DNA of 64,000 nt, taken from Chengkuizengella sp. SCS-71B (GTDB taxonomy: Bacteria; Bacillota; Bacilli; Paenibacillales; KCTC-33759). Of this stretch, positions 9,353 through 18,870 are shown piece by piece. The notes below the pieces were generated by a model. It was not told the DNA's origin, did not search any database, and saw only the letters and a list, made by a program, of their open reading frames with translations. A program made the translations under genes and the position numbers. The stretch's first letter is position 1, and each line of letters starts with the position of its first letter. The stretch is from the NCBI RefSeq assembly GCF_040100845.1, contig NZ_JAZHSH010000001.1:2026001-2090000 (forward strand). Reading direction: 5' to 3'.

Positions 9353-10541
9353 ATGTAAAGATCTACAAGGAATAAGGCATAAGGGAGTTTTAAATTCTTT
9401 AGACAAAACTACTGCTATTTCTGAATTGAAAAAACAAAAGTGGATTGTGTATTCCTTAAAGGAATACAACCCTACTTTATGGTCAAAGGAAATCTATATT
9501 GGAAACCCAGTGAAAAATGAACATTTTATTATTTTTTGTAGACAACTATCTGCATTAACTCGAGCTGGAGTATCTATAGTGGAATCCGTAAGGGTTTTGG
9601 CTGAACAGACCGAAAGTAAACCGTTAAAGAAAGCATTAACATCTGTTTCAGCTTCAATGTTAAAAGGAAACTCTTTTTCTCATTCAGTATCTGAATTTAA
9701 ACACATCTTTCCATCAATCTTTATTAATATGGTTCGAGTAGGGGAAGAAGCGGGGATCATGGAGGATACGTTAGATCGATTAGCAATCTATTTTGAAAAG
9801 GCGTATTATACGAAAGAAAAAGTGAAATCCGCCACGGTATATCCCATGTTCGTCGGTGTAATCTCAGTAATAATCATTATTTGCTTAATGAATTTTGTAG
9901 TGCCAAAGTTTGTCAATATATTTGAAGAATTAGGTACAGATTTGCCGCTCATTACTGAAATTATCATCTCAACAAGTAATAGCATGCAGACACAATGGTA
10001 TTTTTGGATTTTAGGAGTCATTCTTCTATTAATGGTGTTTCTTTGGTTTAAGAGATCTCAATTTGGAAGCTACATTTTGGATGTTGTCAAATTAAAAATG
10101 CCTGTGTTTGGTAGACTGAATCAGAAGAAAGTGATAGCACAAATGTCCAGAACTTTATCCTCACTTTATGCTAGTTCAGTACCTGTTTTGCAATCTTTAA
10201 CTATCGTGGAGAAGGTTATAGATAACAAAGTGATAGGGAGAGTATTGCATGAATCTAGGGAGTCATTGAGGAAAGGGTTATCTTTGTCAGATCCGTTAAA
10301 AAAATCATGGGTATTCCCTTCATTAGTCACCCAGATGATTACAATAGGTGAAGAAACAGGGACATTGGATGAAATGTTGGGAAAAGTTGCTGATTTTTAT
10401 GAAAAGGATGTTGAGAATCTAGTAGACCGTTTAAAATCTTTACTAGAACCGTTGTTAATTTTGATGTTAACAGGGCTGGTAGGTACTATTATAGCCGCTA
10501 TACTTATACCTATGTTATCCATATATTCTAACTTAGGATAA
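9333..10541 (+). CDS. pilC: Pilus platform protein PilC (GspF family)
   Basis: 402 residues from the ATG at 9333, which begins MPQYEYRCKDLQG, the normal family N-terminus. The frame opens earlier at 9285 but this adds only residues overlapping pilT. Two T2SSF repeats are visible, each with FCRQLSALTRAG/ARTLSSLYASS-like and GEEAGIMEDTL/GEETGTLDEML blocks. Hydrophobic segments lie around 165-190, 210-230 and 375-395. This membrane platform connects the ATPases to the pilin base. GGAGGG precedes the start with a spacer of about 11 nt. Confidence 0.93.
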   Translation: MPQYEYRCKDLQGIRHKGVLNSLDKTTAISELKKQKWIVYSLKEYNPTLWSKEIYIGNPVKNEHFIIFCRQLSALTRAGVSIVESVRVLAEQTESKPLKKALTSVSASMLKGNSFSHSVSEFKHIFPSIFINMVRVGEEAGIMEDTLDRLAIYFEKAYYTKEKVKSATVYPMFVGVISVIIIICLMNFVVPKFVNIFEELGTDLPLITEIIISTSNSMQTQWYFWILGVILLLMVFLWFKRSQFGSYILDVVKLKMPVFGRLNQKKVIAQMSRTLSSLYASSVPVLQSLTIVEKVIDNKVIGRVLHESRESLRKGLSLSDPLKKSWVFPSLVTQMITIGEETGTLDEMLGKVADFYEKDVENLVDRLKSLLEPLLILMLTGLVGTIIAAILIPMLSIYSNLG

Positions 10542-10572
10542 TGAATATATTAATAATAAGGAGTGTTTAAAA

Positions 10573-10992
10573 GTGAAAAAGATTCAAAATATGTTAAATA
10601 AAGAACAAGGATTAACTTTAGTAGAGTTGTTAGCAGTTATTGTTGTTTTAGGAATTATTGCTGCGATTGCAGTGCCATCCATTAATGGAATTATTAATGA
10701 TACCGAAGTTCAGGCAAGAGAAGCAATAGCTCTTCAGTTATATGAGGCTGCCCGAATAACTGATACGATTAACGATCCAGAAGGTAACGACGATGATGTT
10801 ACATTAGAAGAATTAATTGATCTAGAATATTTTGCAAATGGTGATTTAGTAGATCCTGTTACTGCTTTGACAATAGGAGATACAACAACAGTAGATTTCT
10901 CTACTAATATAATAACGGTAAATGATGATTCTGATAATGAATTATTTAATTATGATTATAGTTCAGGGACTTTAACTTCAGTTAATCCTTAA
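10573..10992 (+). CDS. pilA: Major-type pilin (prepilin) PilA
   Basis: 139 residues from a GTG start at 10573 preceded by AAGGAG. The leader MKKIQNMLNKEQG is followed by LTLVELLAVIVVLGIIAAIA, a canonical type IV pilin helix with Glu5. Leu replaces the usual Phe at mature position 1. The head domain is short and acidic, rich in Asp/Thr, with no cysteine pair. It sits between pilC and pilD in the operon. It is the likely main pilus subunit, processed by PilD. Confidence 0.85.
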   Translation: MKKIQNMLNKEQGLTLVELLAVIVVLGIIAAIAVPSINGIINDTEVQAREAIALQLYEAARITDTINDPEGNDDDVTLEELIDLEYFANGDLVDPVTALTIGDTTTVDFSTNIITVNDDSDNELFNYDYSSGTLTSVNP

Positions 10993-11019
10993 CCTTCATA
11001 AAATTTGAGGAGAAGTAAT

Positions 11020-11781
11020 ATGACAGCGTTTATCTACATCTATCTATTTATTCTAGGACTAGTCTTCGGATCGTTTTTTAACCTAGTAGGATTGCGAGTT
11101 CCTAATAAACAATCCATTATTTATTCATCATCCCACTGCCCCCATTGTCAGCATCGACTGGGGGTTTGGGATTTAATCCCTATATTTAGTTTCTTGTTTA
11201 ATAAGGGGGAATGCAGGTATTGTGGTGTGAAAGTTTCTTTTATTTATATGTTTGGTGAACTTATAACTGGAATATTATTTGTATGGATATATTCAATCAC
11301 TGGTTTTACTGGGGAATTTATAATTGGTTTATTACTCGTAAGTTTGTCTGTTATCATTACCGTTTCTGATTTAAAATACATGATCATTCCGAATAAGGTA
11401 CTAATATTTTTCCTTCCTTTTACGATCTTAGCTAGATTTCTTTTTCTATCGCAATCGATCTGGTATTATGTTATTGGATTTTTTGTGGGTGGTGGGATAT
11501 TGATGTTATTAGCAATCATCAGTCGAGGTGGCATGGGAATGGGAGATGTAAAATTATTTGCAATTTATGGATTGATCATTGGATTTGAGCAAATTTTCCT
11601 TGCTTTATTTATAGCAAGTGTAATTGGTAGTTTGGTAGGAATAACTTTGATTTTATTAAAAAAAATCCAAAAGAATCAGCCTATTTCTTTTGGACCTTAT
11701 TTGGCATTAGGTACGCTCATTACTTATGGATATGGAGATGAAATAATACAATGGTACCATTCTTTCCTTTTAAATCTATGA
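11020..11781 (+). CDS. pilD: Prepilin peptidase PilD (A24 family)
   Basis: 253 residues from ATG 11020, which has GAGGAG 6-7 nt upstream; a TTG at 11005 is in frame but lies upstream of that site. The N-terminal domain carries two cysteine pairs (CPHC and CRYC), which in this family bind zinc and mark methyltransferase-competent peptidases. The catalytic aspartates are in VSDLKYMIIPN and GMGMGDVK. About eight hydrophobic segments follow. It cleaves and N-methylates all the prepilins here. The stop overlaps the pilM region. Confidence 0.93.
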   Translation: MTAFIYIYLFILGLVFGSFFNLVGLRVPNKQSIIYSSSHCPHCQHRLGVWDLIPIFSFLFNKGECRYCGVKVSFIYMFGELITGILFVWIYSITGFTGEFIIGLLLVSLSVIITVSDLKYMIIPNKVLIFFLPFTILARFLFLSQSIWYYVIGFFVGGGILMLLAIISRGGMGMGDVKLFAIYGLIIGFEQIFLALFIASVIGSLVGITLILLKKIQKNQPISFGPYLALGTLITYGYGDEIIQWYHSFLLNL

Positions 11782-12683
11782 ACATTGGATTGACAATCAC
11801 ATCTAAGGGAATTGGATATGTCCAGCTAAAAGCAAAAAAAATCATTAAAACGGGTTTCTTGTCTATTGAAGATGGATTGGTTTTTGACAATGAAATTGTG
11901 AATTTCGATTTATTACTTGTAAAAATAAAACCTTGGATAAAACAAGAAAAATTAGCTGGAAAGTTGATTCATATTTGTATACCTACTTCTAAAACATATA
12001 TCAGAAGTTTCGAGATGTTACCTGCTAAAGGGAAGATGTTAAAAAAAATGATTCAGTTGGAAATTGAAACCTCTATTCAACTACCATTTGAAAATCCAAT
12101 CTATGATTATGTTATTTTAGATCAGAAAAAAGAAGATCAAAATCAAGTGTTGGTTGTTGCTTCATCATTAACCCTTGTGGAGTCGTATGTCACATTATTT
12201 CAGAAAGCAGGCTTAAAGGTGAGGAATGTTGATTTATCTTCTTTGTCTTTATATCGTGTGGTTAACCATATAAAAAAAGAGATTCCACAGAATGTAATGA
12301 TTGTTTATTTAACAAATGAGAAAGTGGAGATTTTATTATTTCATCTTGGGGCACCTGAGTTTTCGAGAGAAATTTCGATACAAGACTTATTTAAAAATAT
12401 AGATGAAGATACAGATCATGAATGGAAGTGGGGAGAAATTCAATCGGAGATTTATCGAATGGTTCAGTTTTTTGAAAACCATATTTATGAGGGAGTCGAA
12501 CAAATTTCAGATATTTTTTTGATTGGAGCTTACCCTTATAAAGATCAGTTGATTTCGTACTTAAATGGATTTTTTGATCAAGTATCTTTCCAGTATATTG
12601 AATTGTCGGAAAATTTGCCAAAGGATGAATTTGATTTTACACTTCCATATGGCTTAGCTTTAAAAGGGATGGTCAGCAAATGA
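11751..12683 (+). CDS. pilM: Pilus assembly protein PilM
   Basis: 310 residues. It has an actin/FtsA-like fold as in PilM: MNIGLTITSKGIGYVQL near the start (the VGIDIGSSSIK-like phosphate loop is degenerate), a PAKGKMLKKMIQLEIE block and VLVVAS. The start is ambiguous. ATG 11751 has a GGAG 14 nt upstream and yields the short basic N-terminus usual in PilM, while ATG 11778 makes an ATGA overlap with the pilD stop. PilM is cytoplasmic and binds the N-terminal tail of PilN. It overlaps pilN by 4 nt. Confidence 0.85.
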   Translation: MVPFFPFKSMNIGLTITSKGIGYVQLKAKKIIKTGFLSIEDGLVFDNEIVNFDLLLVKIKPWIKQEKLAGKLIHICIPTSKTYIRSFEMLPAKGKMLKKMIQLEIETSIQLPFENPIYDYVILDQKKEDQNQVLVVASSLTLVESYVTLFQKAGLKVRNVDLSSLSLYRVVNHIKKEIPQNVMIVYLTNEKVEILLFHLGAPEFSREISIQDLFKNIDEDTDHEWKWGEIQSEIYRMVQFFENHIYEGVEQISDIFLIGAYPYKDQLISYLNGFFDQVSFQYIELSENLPKDEFDFTLPYGLALKGMVSK

Positions 12684-13213
12684 TCAATATTAATCTATTA
12701 CCTAAAAAAGATAGAGAAAGAAATTTGATTCCACTACTTATCCTCTTTTTTATTATCTCTTGGTTTTTATTAATTTCTTTGTTAGTTTATCAAAATTTAA
12801 TAGTACAGCAAAAAATAGTACAAGAAGAAATAAATGTTGAAAAAATATTATCTGAACAAAAAGAGTTAAATCATGTTTTAAACGAATTAAATGCAATTAA
12901 ATTAGCTGAACAAGAGATCGATAAAAAGGATATATTAGACGTGTTGTATTATTTTCGTGTGTTTGCTCCTAATATATTGCTTAACATTAATAGTTCTTTA
13001 CCTTCGGATGGAAATGTAAGAAGTGTTTATTTTAGTTTTCCATCTGAGCTTTCTATTATAAGTGAATTGGAAAGTTTGTCCAATGCAGCAGACTACTTGG
13101 TTAATCTAAGAAAACTTCCGTTTGTAAATCAAGCTGATTTACAAGTTATTAGTAAAGAAGAAAATAAATACTATTCTATACATTATGTCATTGATTTAAA
13201 AAAAGAGGAGTGA
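12680..13213 (+). CDS. pilN: Pilus assembly protein PilN
   Basis: 177 residues beginning MININLLPKK, the conserved PilN cytoplasmic tail (consensus INLLP) that docks on PilM. One membrane helix (about 20-42) is followed by a coiled coil (about 43-80) and a small alpha/beta domain. The ATGA overlap with pilM indicates translational coupling. Together with PilM and PilO it forms the alignment complex. No PilP or PilQ follows, as expected for a cell without an outer membrane. Confidence 0.85.
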   Translation: MININLLPKKDRERNLIPLLILFFIISWFLLISLLVYQNLIVQQKIVQEEINVEKILSEQKELNHVLNELNAIKLAEQEIDKKDILDVLYYFRVFAPNILLNINSSLPSDGNVRSVYFSFPSELSIISELESLSNAADYLVNLRKLPFVNQADLQVISKEENKYYSIHYVIDLKKEE

Positions 13214-13222
13214 CGGTATCCG

Positions 13223-13987
13223 ATGAAAAAACTGTACAAACATAAAACAAAGTGGATTATCGGGATCACCATATTTTATGTCATCCTTGCAGCTTATTAT
13301 TTTTTATATTTTCAAAAAGACATGGAGTTGCTTGAACTAAAAGTTGAAGAGAAAACAAGTGTGCAAAGAGCTTTAGAACATACTGCGATGGTCGTAGAGA
13401 GTTCCAAAGAAGAATTATCTAGTAAATCTCTAGAAAATTATATCAATCCAGAAGATCAATTACCAAATCTGGATCGAGTAGATGAAATGATAAAAACATT
13501 AGAAGCACTTGAGGCTTCTACAGGTGTAAGCATTTCCACTATTGGGTTTAATGATGGTAAATTTGAAATAAATGATTCGTCAGATGAAGATATAAATTAC
13601 TTGGATCTATTATTAAATCAAGATGACAAACAAAAACAAGATAAACAACTAGAATTACAAGATGTCATTCCTAATTTGCGTGAAATTGACATTTCCTTGC
13701 AATTATCAGGGACATATTTTGAATTTATTGATTTTTTAACTAATATACATAATGATCAAAGGTTTTATATGGTCCAATACATTGATTTTCAGTTGAACAA
13801 AGACTCTACAAATACTGACCAGAATGACTCACAGTTAGAAAGTGCTAATATTAATGAACTATTGACACAATTGGATTTAGAAAATCTTGATTTAGTTCAA
13901 GGTGAAAACTTTGAATCGTTAATGGATGCAAATCAAGGAGAAATAAACTATACTGTAAATTTATCTGCTTATTACTTACCAAATTGA
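13223..13987 (+). CDS. pilO: PilO-like pilus assembly protein
   Basis: 254 residues with one N-terminal membrane helix (about 12-30), a coiled coil (about 32-70) and an acidic C-terminal domain. Position as the last gene after pilM-pilN, topology and length agree with PilO; the sequence is weakly conserved and I rely on context. The segment 120-145 is rich in Asp, Lys and Gln and is probably a disordered insert. GAGGAG-like sequence lies upstream of the ATG. The 265 bp that follow contain no feature I can identify. Confidence 0.72.
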   Translation: MKKLYKHKTKWIIGITIFYVILAAYYFLYFQKDMELLELKVEEKTSVQRALEHTAMVVESSKEELSSKSLENYINPEDQLPNLDRVDEMIKTLEALEASTGVSISTIGFNDGKFEINDSSDEDINYLDLLLNQDDKQKQDKQLELQDVIPNLREIDISLQLSGTYFEFIDFLTNIHNDQRFYMVQYIDFQLNKDSTNTDQNDSQLESANINELLTQLDLENLDLVQGENFESLMDANQGEINYTVNLSAYYLPN

Positions 13988-14252
13988 ATAAAAACTTTAA
14001 AGTAGTCATATATTTTATCTTGCTGTTTCTTCGTAAATATAAACCTCTTTTTACCCTTTCTACTGCCATAAGCTTCAGTTATCCAAATTTAGTATTTCTC
14101 TATCAAATAAAACTGTATTGGCTCTTTTCATAGGATTCATTATTAATATACAATATAAAACATACTTGCTTACTTCTTCATCTACATATTGATTTTTTCG
14201 GTAATATCATTGAAAATAAATAAGGTGAAATAAATTTCGGAGGGTACATATT

Positions 14253-15047
14253 ATGCGTCAATATTTAAACTTGCTAGAAGATATTTTTGAAAATGGAATA
14301 CAAAAAGAGGATCGAACAGGTACAGGCACTATCTCAGTATTTGGGAGACAATTACGTTTTGATTTGCAAGCTGGTTTTCCTCTATTAACAACAAAGAAAT
14401 GCCATACACGTTCAATTATCCATGAATTATTGTGGTTTTTAAAAGGAGATACGAATATTCAATATTTAAAAGATAATGGTGTATCGATTTGGGACGAATG
14501 GGCAGATGAGAACGGAGATTTAGGTCCTGTTTATGGTTCTCAGTGGAGAAAGTGGGAGACGAAAGATGGCAAGTTTGTAGATCAGATTGAACAAGTAGTG
14601 AATCAAATTAAAGAAACTCCAGATTCTAGACGATTGATTGTCAATGCATGGAATGTAGGTGAAATAAACAATATGAAACTGCCACCATGTCACTATGCTT
14701 TTCAATTCTATGTAGCAGACGGTAAATTGTCATGTATGTGGCAGCAACGTTCGGTAGATACATTTTTAGGCTTGCCTTTTAACATTACTAGTTATGCACT
14801 CTTAACTTATATGGTTGCACAACAATGCGATTTGGAAGTTGGAGAATTAATATTTACGGGTGGAGATGTTCATTTATATTCCAATCATTTGGAACAAGCG
14901 AAACTGCAATTGACTCGTGAACCTAGAGAATTGCCACAGTTAATCATAAAACGTAAGCCAGCATCTATATTTGAATATAAGTTTGAGGACTTTGAAATTA
15001 CGAACTATGATCCGCATCCACATATTAAAGGAGAAGTAGCTATTTAG
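14253..15047 (+). CDS. thyA: Thymidylate synthase ThyA
   Basis: 264 residues, the same length as the E. coli enzyme. It converts dUMP to dTMP using 5,10-methylene-THF. The catalytic Cys146 lies in [12 protein letters not shown], and other invariant blocks are [41 protein letters not shown] and [16 protein letters not shown] stands 7-8 nt before the ATG. DHFR follows 75 nt downstream in the same direction, a common pairing because ThyA turns THF into DHF. Confidence 0.98.
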   Translation: MRQYLNLLEDIFENGIQKEDRTGTGTISVFGRQLRFDLQAGFPLLTTKKCHTRSIIHELLWFLKGDTNIQYLKDNGVSIWDEWADENGDLGPVYGSQWRKWETKDGKFVDQIEQVVNQIKETPDSRRLIVNAWNVGEINNMKLPPCHYAFQFYVADGKLSCMWQQRSVDTFLGLPFNITSYALLTYMVAQQCDLEVGELIFTGGDVHLYSNHLEQAKLQLTREPRELPQLIIKRKPASIFEYKFEDFEITNYDPHPHIKGEVAI

Positions 15048-15122
15048 AATCCAATTTACTAAATCTATTTGGAGAAAATCCAGAATAATTAAAAAGAAGA
15101 TAAAGGTGGTTAATAGAAAAAT

Positions 15123-15632
15123 ATGAAATCAGAACCTTTTAAGTATAAAAATCTTTCTATTATATTTGCTATGGATCAAAATCGATTAATCGGCAAGGAC
15201 AATCAGCTTCCATGGAGATTGCCAGCTGACCTAGCTTTCTTCAAAAAAACGACTTTACAACATCCTGTGTTAATGGGTAGAAAAACATATGAATCAATTG
15301 GCAGACCACTCCCAAATCGCAAAAATATTATATTAACTCAAAATAAAAACTATGAAGCAGAGGGATGTATCGTTGTAAATACGATAGAAGATGCATTAAA
15401 CGAGTGTAATGATGAAGAGAATTTTGTCATTGGAGGTTCTGAAATTTATAAGCTGCTTCTACCCTATGTCAATAAGTTATACGTTACACATATTGAACAT
15501 GTTTTTAATGGAGATTCATACTTTCCTGAAATTGATGAAAAGATTTGGGAACAAACAAATAAAGTTAAGGGGATTAAGGATGAAAAAAATCCTTACGATT
15601 ATTATTTTATTACATACAAAAGGAAACAATAA
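15123..15632 (+). CDS. folA: Dihydrofolate reductase
   Basis: 169 residues, usual for chromosomal DHFR. Visible motifs are IFAMDQNRLIGKDNQLPWRLPADL (as separate blocks AMDQNRLIG and LPWRLPADL), the NADPH-binding GRKTYESIGRPLPNR and FVIGGSEIY. The substrate-binding acid is Asp/Glu at the usual LPADL position. It reduces DHF made by ThyA. AAAGGTGG lies upstream of the ATG. Reading frames within it on the same strand are shadows. Confidence 0.97.
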   Translation: MKSEPFKYKNLSIIFAMDQNRLIGKDNQLPWRLPADLAFFKKTTLQHPVLMGRKTYESIGRPLPNRKNIILTQNKNYEAEGCIVVNTIEDALNECNDEENFVIGGSEIYKLLLPYVNKLYVTHIEHVFNGDSYFPEIDEKIWEQTNKVKGIKDEKNPYDYYFITYKRKQ

Positions 15633-15686
15633 AGATATTACTTTATAAAATACTATACTATATATATCAGATTATGGAGGAAATGG

Positions 15687-16895
15687 ATGTCAACTTCAAC
15701 AGAAGAAATCAAAAGAGGATCAATATTTGAGGTGTTTTGGACAGCTTTTAAATTAGGGCTGACTTCTTTTGGAGGTCCTATAGCACATTTAGGTTATTTT
15801 CGTGAAACTTATGTGAAACGCTTAAAATGGTTAGATGAAAAAACATATGTAGATTTGGTTGCATTGTGTCAATTTCTACCTGGACCAGCAAGTAGTCAAG
15901 TTGGGATCGGAGTTGGATTATTACGTGCGGGGGTTCTAGGTTCGATTGCAGCGTGGATAGGATTTACGATGCCTTCTGTTATAGCGTTAATTATTTTTGC
16001 TTATGCAGTGGGCGGGTTTGATTTAGCAAATCAAGGTTGGCTGCATGGATTGAAATTGGTAGCAGTTGCAATCGTAGCTCAAGCAGTGTGGGGGATGATG
16101 AAATCTCATGCTGCGGATCGAATGAAAGGTTCCATTGCTATCATAGCAGCTATTATTTCACTTGTTTTTTCTTATGTGTATACCCAAGTATTAGTAATTA
16201 TTTTAGCAGGGGTAATTGGTTGGTTTTTTCTTTCCAAGACTGAACAAAGTTCATCAACTAACATTCAAATCCCTGTAAAAAAACTAACGGCTATCATTTC
16301 ACTTGTTATTTTTGTAGGGTTGCTTATTGTGTTACCTATTTTAACAGTCATTTACCCAAGTTTTTTATTATCGTTATTTGATAGCTTTTATCGTGTAGGT
16401 TCTTTAGTATTTGGGGGTGGACATGTTGTCTTACCTTTGTTGCAAAGTGAAGTTGTCAATCCTGGCTGGGTTACAAATGATCAATTTATAGCTGGGTATG
16501 GAGCAACGCAAGCAGTTCCTGGTCCGTTGTTTACATTTTCAGCTTACTTAGGTGCAGTGATGGATACGAATATGAACGCGATTATCATTGCACTCATTGC
16601 TGTGCTCGCAATTTTTCTACCTTCTTTTTTACTTGTGATTGGTGTTATACCTTTCTGGAATGTCATCCGTCAAAAACAACACTTTCAGTCTACAATATTG
16701 GGTATCAATGCAGCTGTTGTAGGTATTTTATTAGCAGCTTTGTATGATCCTGTGTGGACTAGCTCAGTGAATAATGTTTATGATTTTGTATTAGTGATCA
16801 TTACCTTTAGTTTATTAATGTTGTGGAAACTTCCGCCTTGGGTGGTAGTTATCGTGTCTGCAATTGGTGGAAGTATCATTGGCTGGTTCACTTAA
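15687..16895 (+). CDS. chrA: Long-chain ChrA-type (CHR family) transporter
   Basis: 402 residues with two homologous CHR halves. The first half has FKLGLTSFGGPIAHLGYF and CQFLPGPASSQVG; the second half has RVGSLVFGGGHVVLPLLQ and GYGATQAVPGPLFTF. About 10-12 hydrophobic helices are predicted. In characterised members the protein exports chromate. Many Bacillales homologs have unproven substrates. GGAGG is located 6 nt before the ATG. No sulfur-assimilation or chrB-like gene is adjacent. Confidence 0.88.
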   Translation: MSTSTEEIKRGSIFEVFWTAFKLGLTSFGGPIAHLGYFRETYVKRLKWLDEKTYVDLVALCQFLPGPASSQVGIGVGLLRAGVLGSIAAWIGFTMPSVIALIIFAYAVGGFDLANQGWLHGLKLVAVAIVAQAVWGMMKSHAADRMKGSIAIIAAIISLVFSYVYTQVLVIILAGVIGWFFLSKTEQSSSTNIQIPVKKLTAIISLVIFVGLLIVLPILTVIYPSFLLSLFDSFYRVGSLVFGGGHVVLPLLQSEVVNPGWVTNDQFIAGYGATQAVPGPLFTFSAYLGAVMDTNMNAIIIALIAVLAIFLPSFLLVIGVIPFWNVIRQKQHFQSTILGINAAVVGILLAALYDPVWTSSVNNVYDFVLVIITFSLLMLWKLPPWVVVIVSAIGGSIIGWFT

Positions 16896-16911
16896 GTTTT
16901 AACTGTATGCT

Positions 16912-16931
16912 CTTGGGTAAATGCACCCGAG
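16912..16931 (+). other. Short hairpin in the leader of the GH15-like gene
   Basis: CTTGGGT (16912-16918) can pair with ACCCGAG (16925-16931), a 7-bp stem with one G-U pair, in the 123-bp gap before the gene at 17019. No T-run follows, so it is not a normal terminator. Function unknown. Confidence 0.3.
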
Positions 16932-17018
16932 ACATATGACTCGAAATATGGGATTTTGGTCCCCTTCTCAAGAGGGATGCATAGTATGTATTACCTTTTG
17001 AAAGAGGAGGAATCCGTG

Positions 17019-18074
17019 ATGTTGCAGGAAAGTTACCAGGTGTTAGACAAACTTCGTAAGCCTCACGGTTTATATATTGCGAGTCCATCAAATTTTTATA
17101 AATATGTTTGGATTCGTGACAATGTGTATATCTCACTCCCTTTTGTAAATAAAGATAATGAGTGGTATGAGAAAACGTATTATCGCATGTTGGATTTATT
17201 CAGGGAATACGAATGGAAATTAGATATTTTATTAGAAAATAAACCAAAATGGGTTTGGGAATACATTCACGCTCGTTACAGTGCTGATGAGGTTAAAGAA
17301 ATACATGATGAAGCATGGGGACACGTTCAGCATGACATGATTGGAGCCTTTTTGTTTGGAATTGGATTAGGTATTCAACATGACAAGGGAATGATTCGCG
17401 ATCAAAAGGATTTGGATATATTACAAAAATTGGTCTATTATTTGGAAAATGTAGAATATTGGCATGATCCAGATAACGGGATGTGGGAGGAATGGAGAGA
17501 AATTCACGCTTCCTCATTAGGTGCATGTTTAGCAGGATTAAATTCCATTGATGAATTTGTGGATGTCCCATCTAAATTAATAGGAAATGGTTTTAAGTCT
17601 TTATTTGAGCTTTACCCTCGTGAAAGTCCTGATAAATCAGTTGATCTAGCCCAATTAAGTCTTGTGTATCCATACCGAATCATAAATGGTTTGAAGGGAG
17701 AGTTCATCGTATCTAGGGTGGAAGAGTCGCTTCTTCGTGAAAATGGTGTAATACGATATGCAGGAGATAGTTACTATAGTACACTTGAACAAAAACATGG
17801 CCGTGAGAAGCCAAGAGAGTTTTACAAAGGTTCTGAAGCCGAATGGTGTTTTGGTTTACCTTGGTTGGCATTATGTCACCTTGAACTAGGTCATATTGAA
17901 AAAGCGAGTGAATATGTACAAAAAACAGAAGAGATCATGATTAAACCGGGTGTGCTTCCAGAGTTATATTATTCAGGTACACGGACCCCTAATCCGAATA
18001 CTCCATTGGGATGGGGCTGCTCCATGTACATTTTAGCAAAAGAAGCATTAGTTAAAAAAACTGTTCATGTATAA
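17019..18074 (+). CDS. Glycoside hydrolase family 15-like protein
   Basis: 351 residues from ATG 17019, set by GAGGAGG eight bases upstream; an in-frame TTG at 16956 lacks a ribosome site. The sequence is an alpha/alpha-barrel of the GH15/phosphorylase-kinase type: YKYVWIRDNVYIS near the start, EAWGHVQHDMIGAFLFGIG, and EWCFGLPWLALCHLELG near the end. GH15 enzymes hydrolyse terminal alpha-glucosyl bonds, but this short form without the starch-binding N-terminal domain may have another substrate. No signal peptide, so cytoplasmic. The gene lies between two ChrA loci without an obvious link. Confidence 0.7.
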   Translation: MLQESYQVLDKLRKPHGLYIASPSNFYKYVWIRDNVYISLPFVNKDNEWYEKTYYRMLDLFREYEWKLDILLENKPKWVWEYIHARYSADEVKEIHDEAWGHVQHDMIGAFLFGIGLGIQHDKGMIRDQKDLDILQKLVYYLENVEYWHDPDNGMWEEWREIHASSLGACLAGLNSIDEFVDVPSKLIGNGFKSLFELYPRESPDKSVDLAQLSLVYPYRIINGLKGEFIVSRVEESLLRENGVIRYAGDSYYSTLEQKHGREKPREFYKGSEAEWCFGLPWLALCHLELGHIEKASEYVQKTEEIMIKPGVLPELYYSGTRTPNPNTPLGWGCSMYILAKEALVKKTVHV

Positions 18075-18089
18075 CATGAACGGTTTTTT
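18054..18089 (+). terminator. Terminator overlapping the end of the GH15-like gene
   Basis: AAAACTGTTCATG (18057-18069) pairs with CATGAACGGTTTT around TATAA and is followed by T6. The stem includes the last codons and the TAA stop. Confidence 0.8.
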
Positions 18090-18158
18090 CATACATAGTA
18101 TTTGTTAATTCAGCTCAGATAGCAGCTTTTGTTTTCATTCTCATTTTTTATTGAGTTC

Positions 18159-18188
18159 TTCACATTTATGTTAGATTAAATGTATAAT
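18159..18188 (+). promoter_or_regulatory. SigA-type promoter for the short-chain ChrA pair
   Basis: TTCACA (18159-18164) and a perfect TATAAT (18183-18188) with an 18-bp spacer, about 33 bp before the ATG at 18221. Confidence 0.6.
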
Positions 18189-18220
18189 GAAAATCAACGA
18201 TACTCTAAGGGGACAGGCAT

Positions 18221-18868
18221 ATGCAAGAAAAACAACATCAAAAAGGTGCCAGACTTGTCTTTGACATTTTATTTTCTTTTCTCAAAATTAGCCCGATCAC
18301 CTTTGGTGGTGGTTACGCTATGATTCCAGCAATTGAGAGAGAAATAGTAAGTAACAGAAAATGGTTGAATGAATCAGAAATGAGCGATGTTTTATCTATA
18401 TCTGGCTCCGCTCCTGGTGGCATAGGGATTAATGCAGCAACGTATATCGGTTATCGATTATATGGCATCAGAGGATCAGTAGCTGCGGTAGTGGGGATGA
18501 CTCTCCCAACGTTTTTGATTATTTTTGTATTAGGATTGTTTTTTTCTTATTTTAATGACAATGAAAAAGTAAATGCAGCATTTAAGGGTATTCAAATAGC
18601 AATTATAGCCCTGGTGTCCTATGCAGCTTATAAAATGGCAAAAACATCTATTTACGATAAAAGCACATTTTTTACATTAATGATTACTTTGTTTTTGCTC
18701 ATCTATTTAAAAGTTCCTCCAATGATCGTAATTATTGCAGGTGGTTTTGCTGGTATATTGATTATGAAAGTAAAAACCCAGTTAGGATATATTAAAAATG
18801 TAACAGTTGATCAAAAAGCCAAAGAACAATACAAATATACAGATTATTACATGGGAGACGGAATATAA
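18221..18868 (+). CDS. Short-chain ChrA-type transporter subunit 1
   Basis: 215 residues with a single CHR domain (FLKISPITFGGGYAMIPAIE; SISGSAPGGIGINAATYIGY) and about five or six membrane segments. Short-chain CHR proteins work as pairs in opposite membrane orientation, equivalent to the fused protein at 15687. The next gene starts 2 nt after the stop, so the two form an operon. The substrate (chromate or another oxyanion) is not shown by the sequence. Confidence 0.87.
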   Translation: MQEKQHQKGARLVFDILFSFLKISPITFGGGYAMIPAIEREIVSNRKWLNESEMSDVLSISGSAPGGIGINAATYIGYRLYGIRGSVAAVVGMTLPTFLIIFVLGLFFSYFNDNEKVNAAFKGIQIAIIALVSYAAYKMAKTSIYDKSTFFTLMITLFLLIYLKVPPMIVIIAGGFAGILIMKVKTQLGYIKNVTVDQKAKEQYKYTDYYMGDGI

Positions 18869-18870
18869 CG

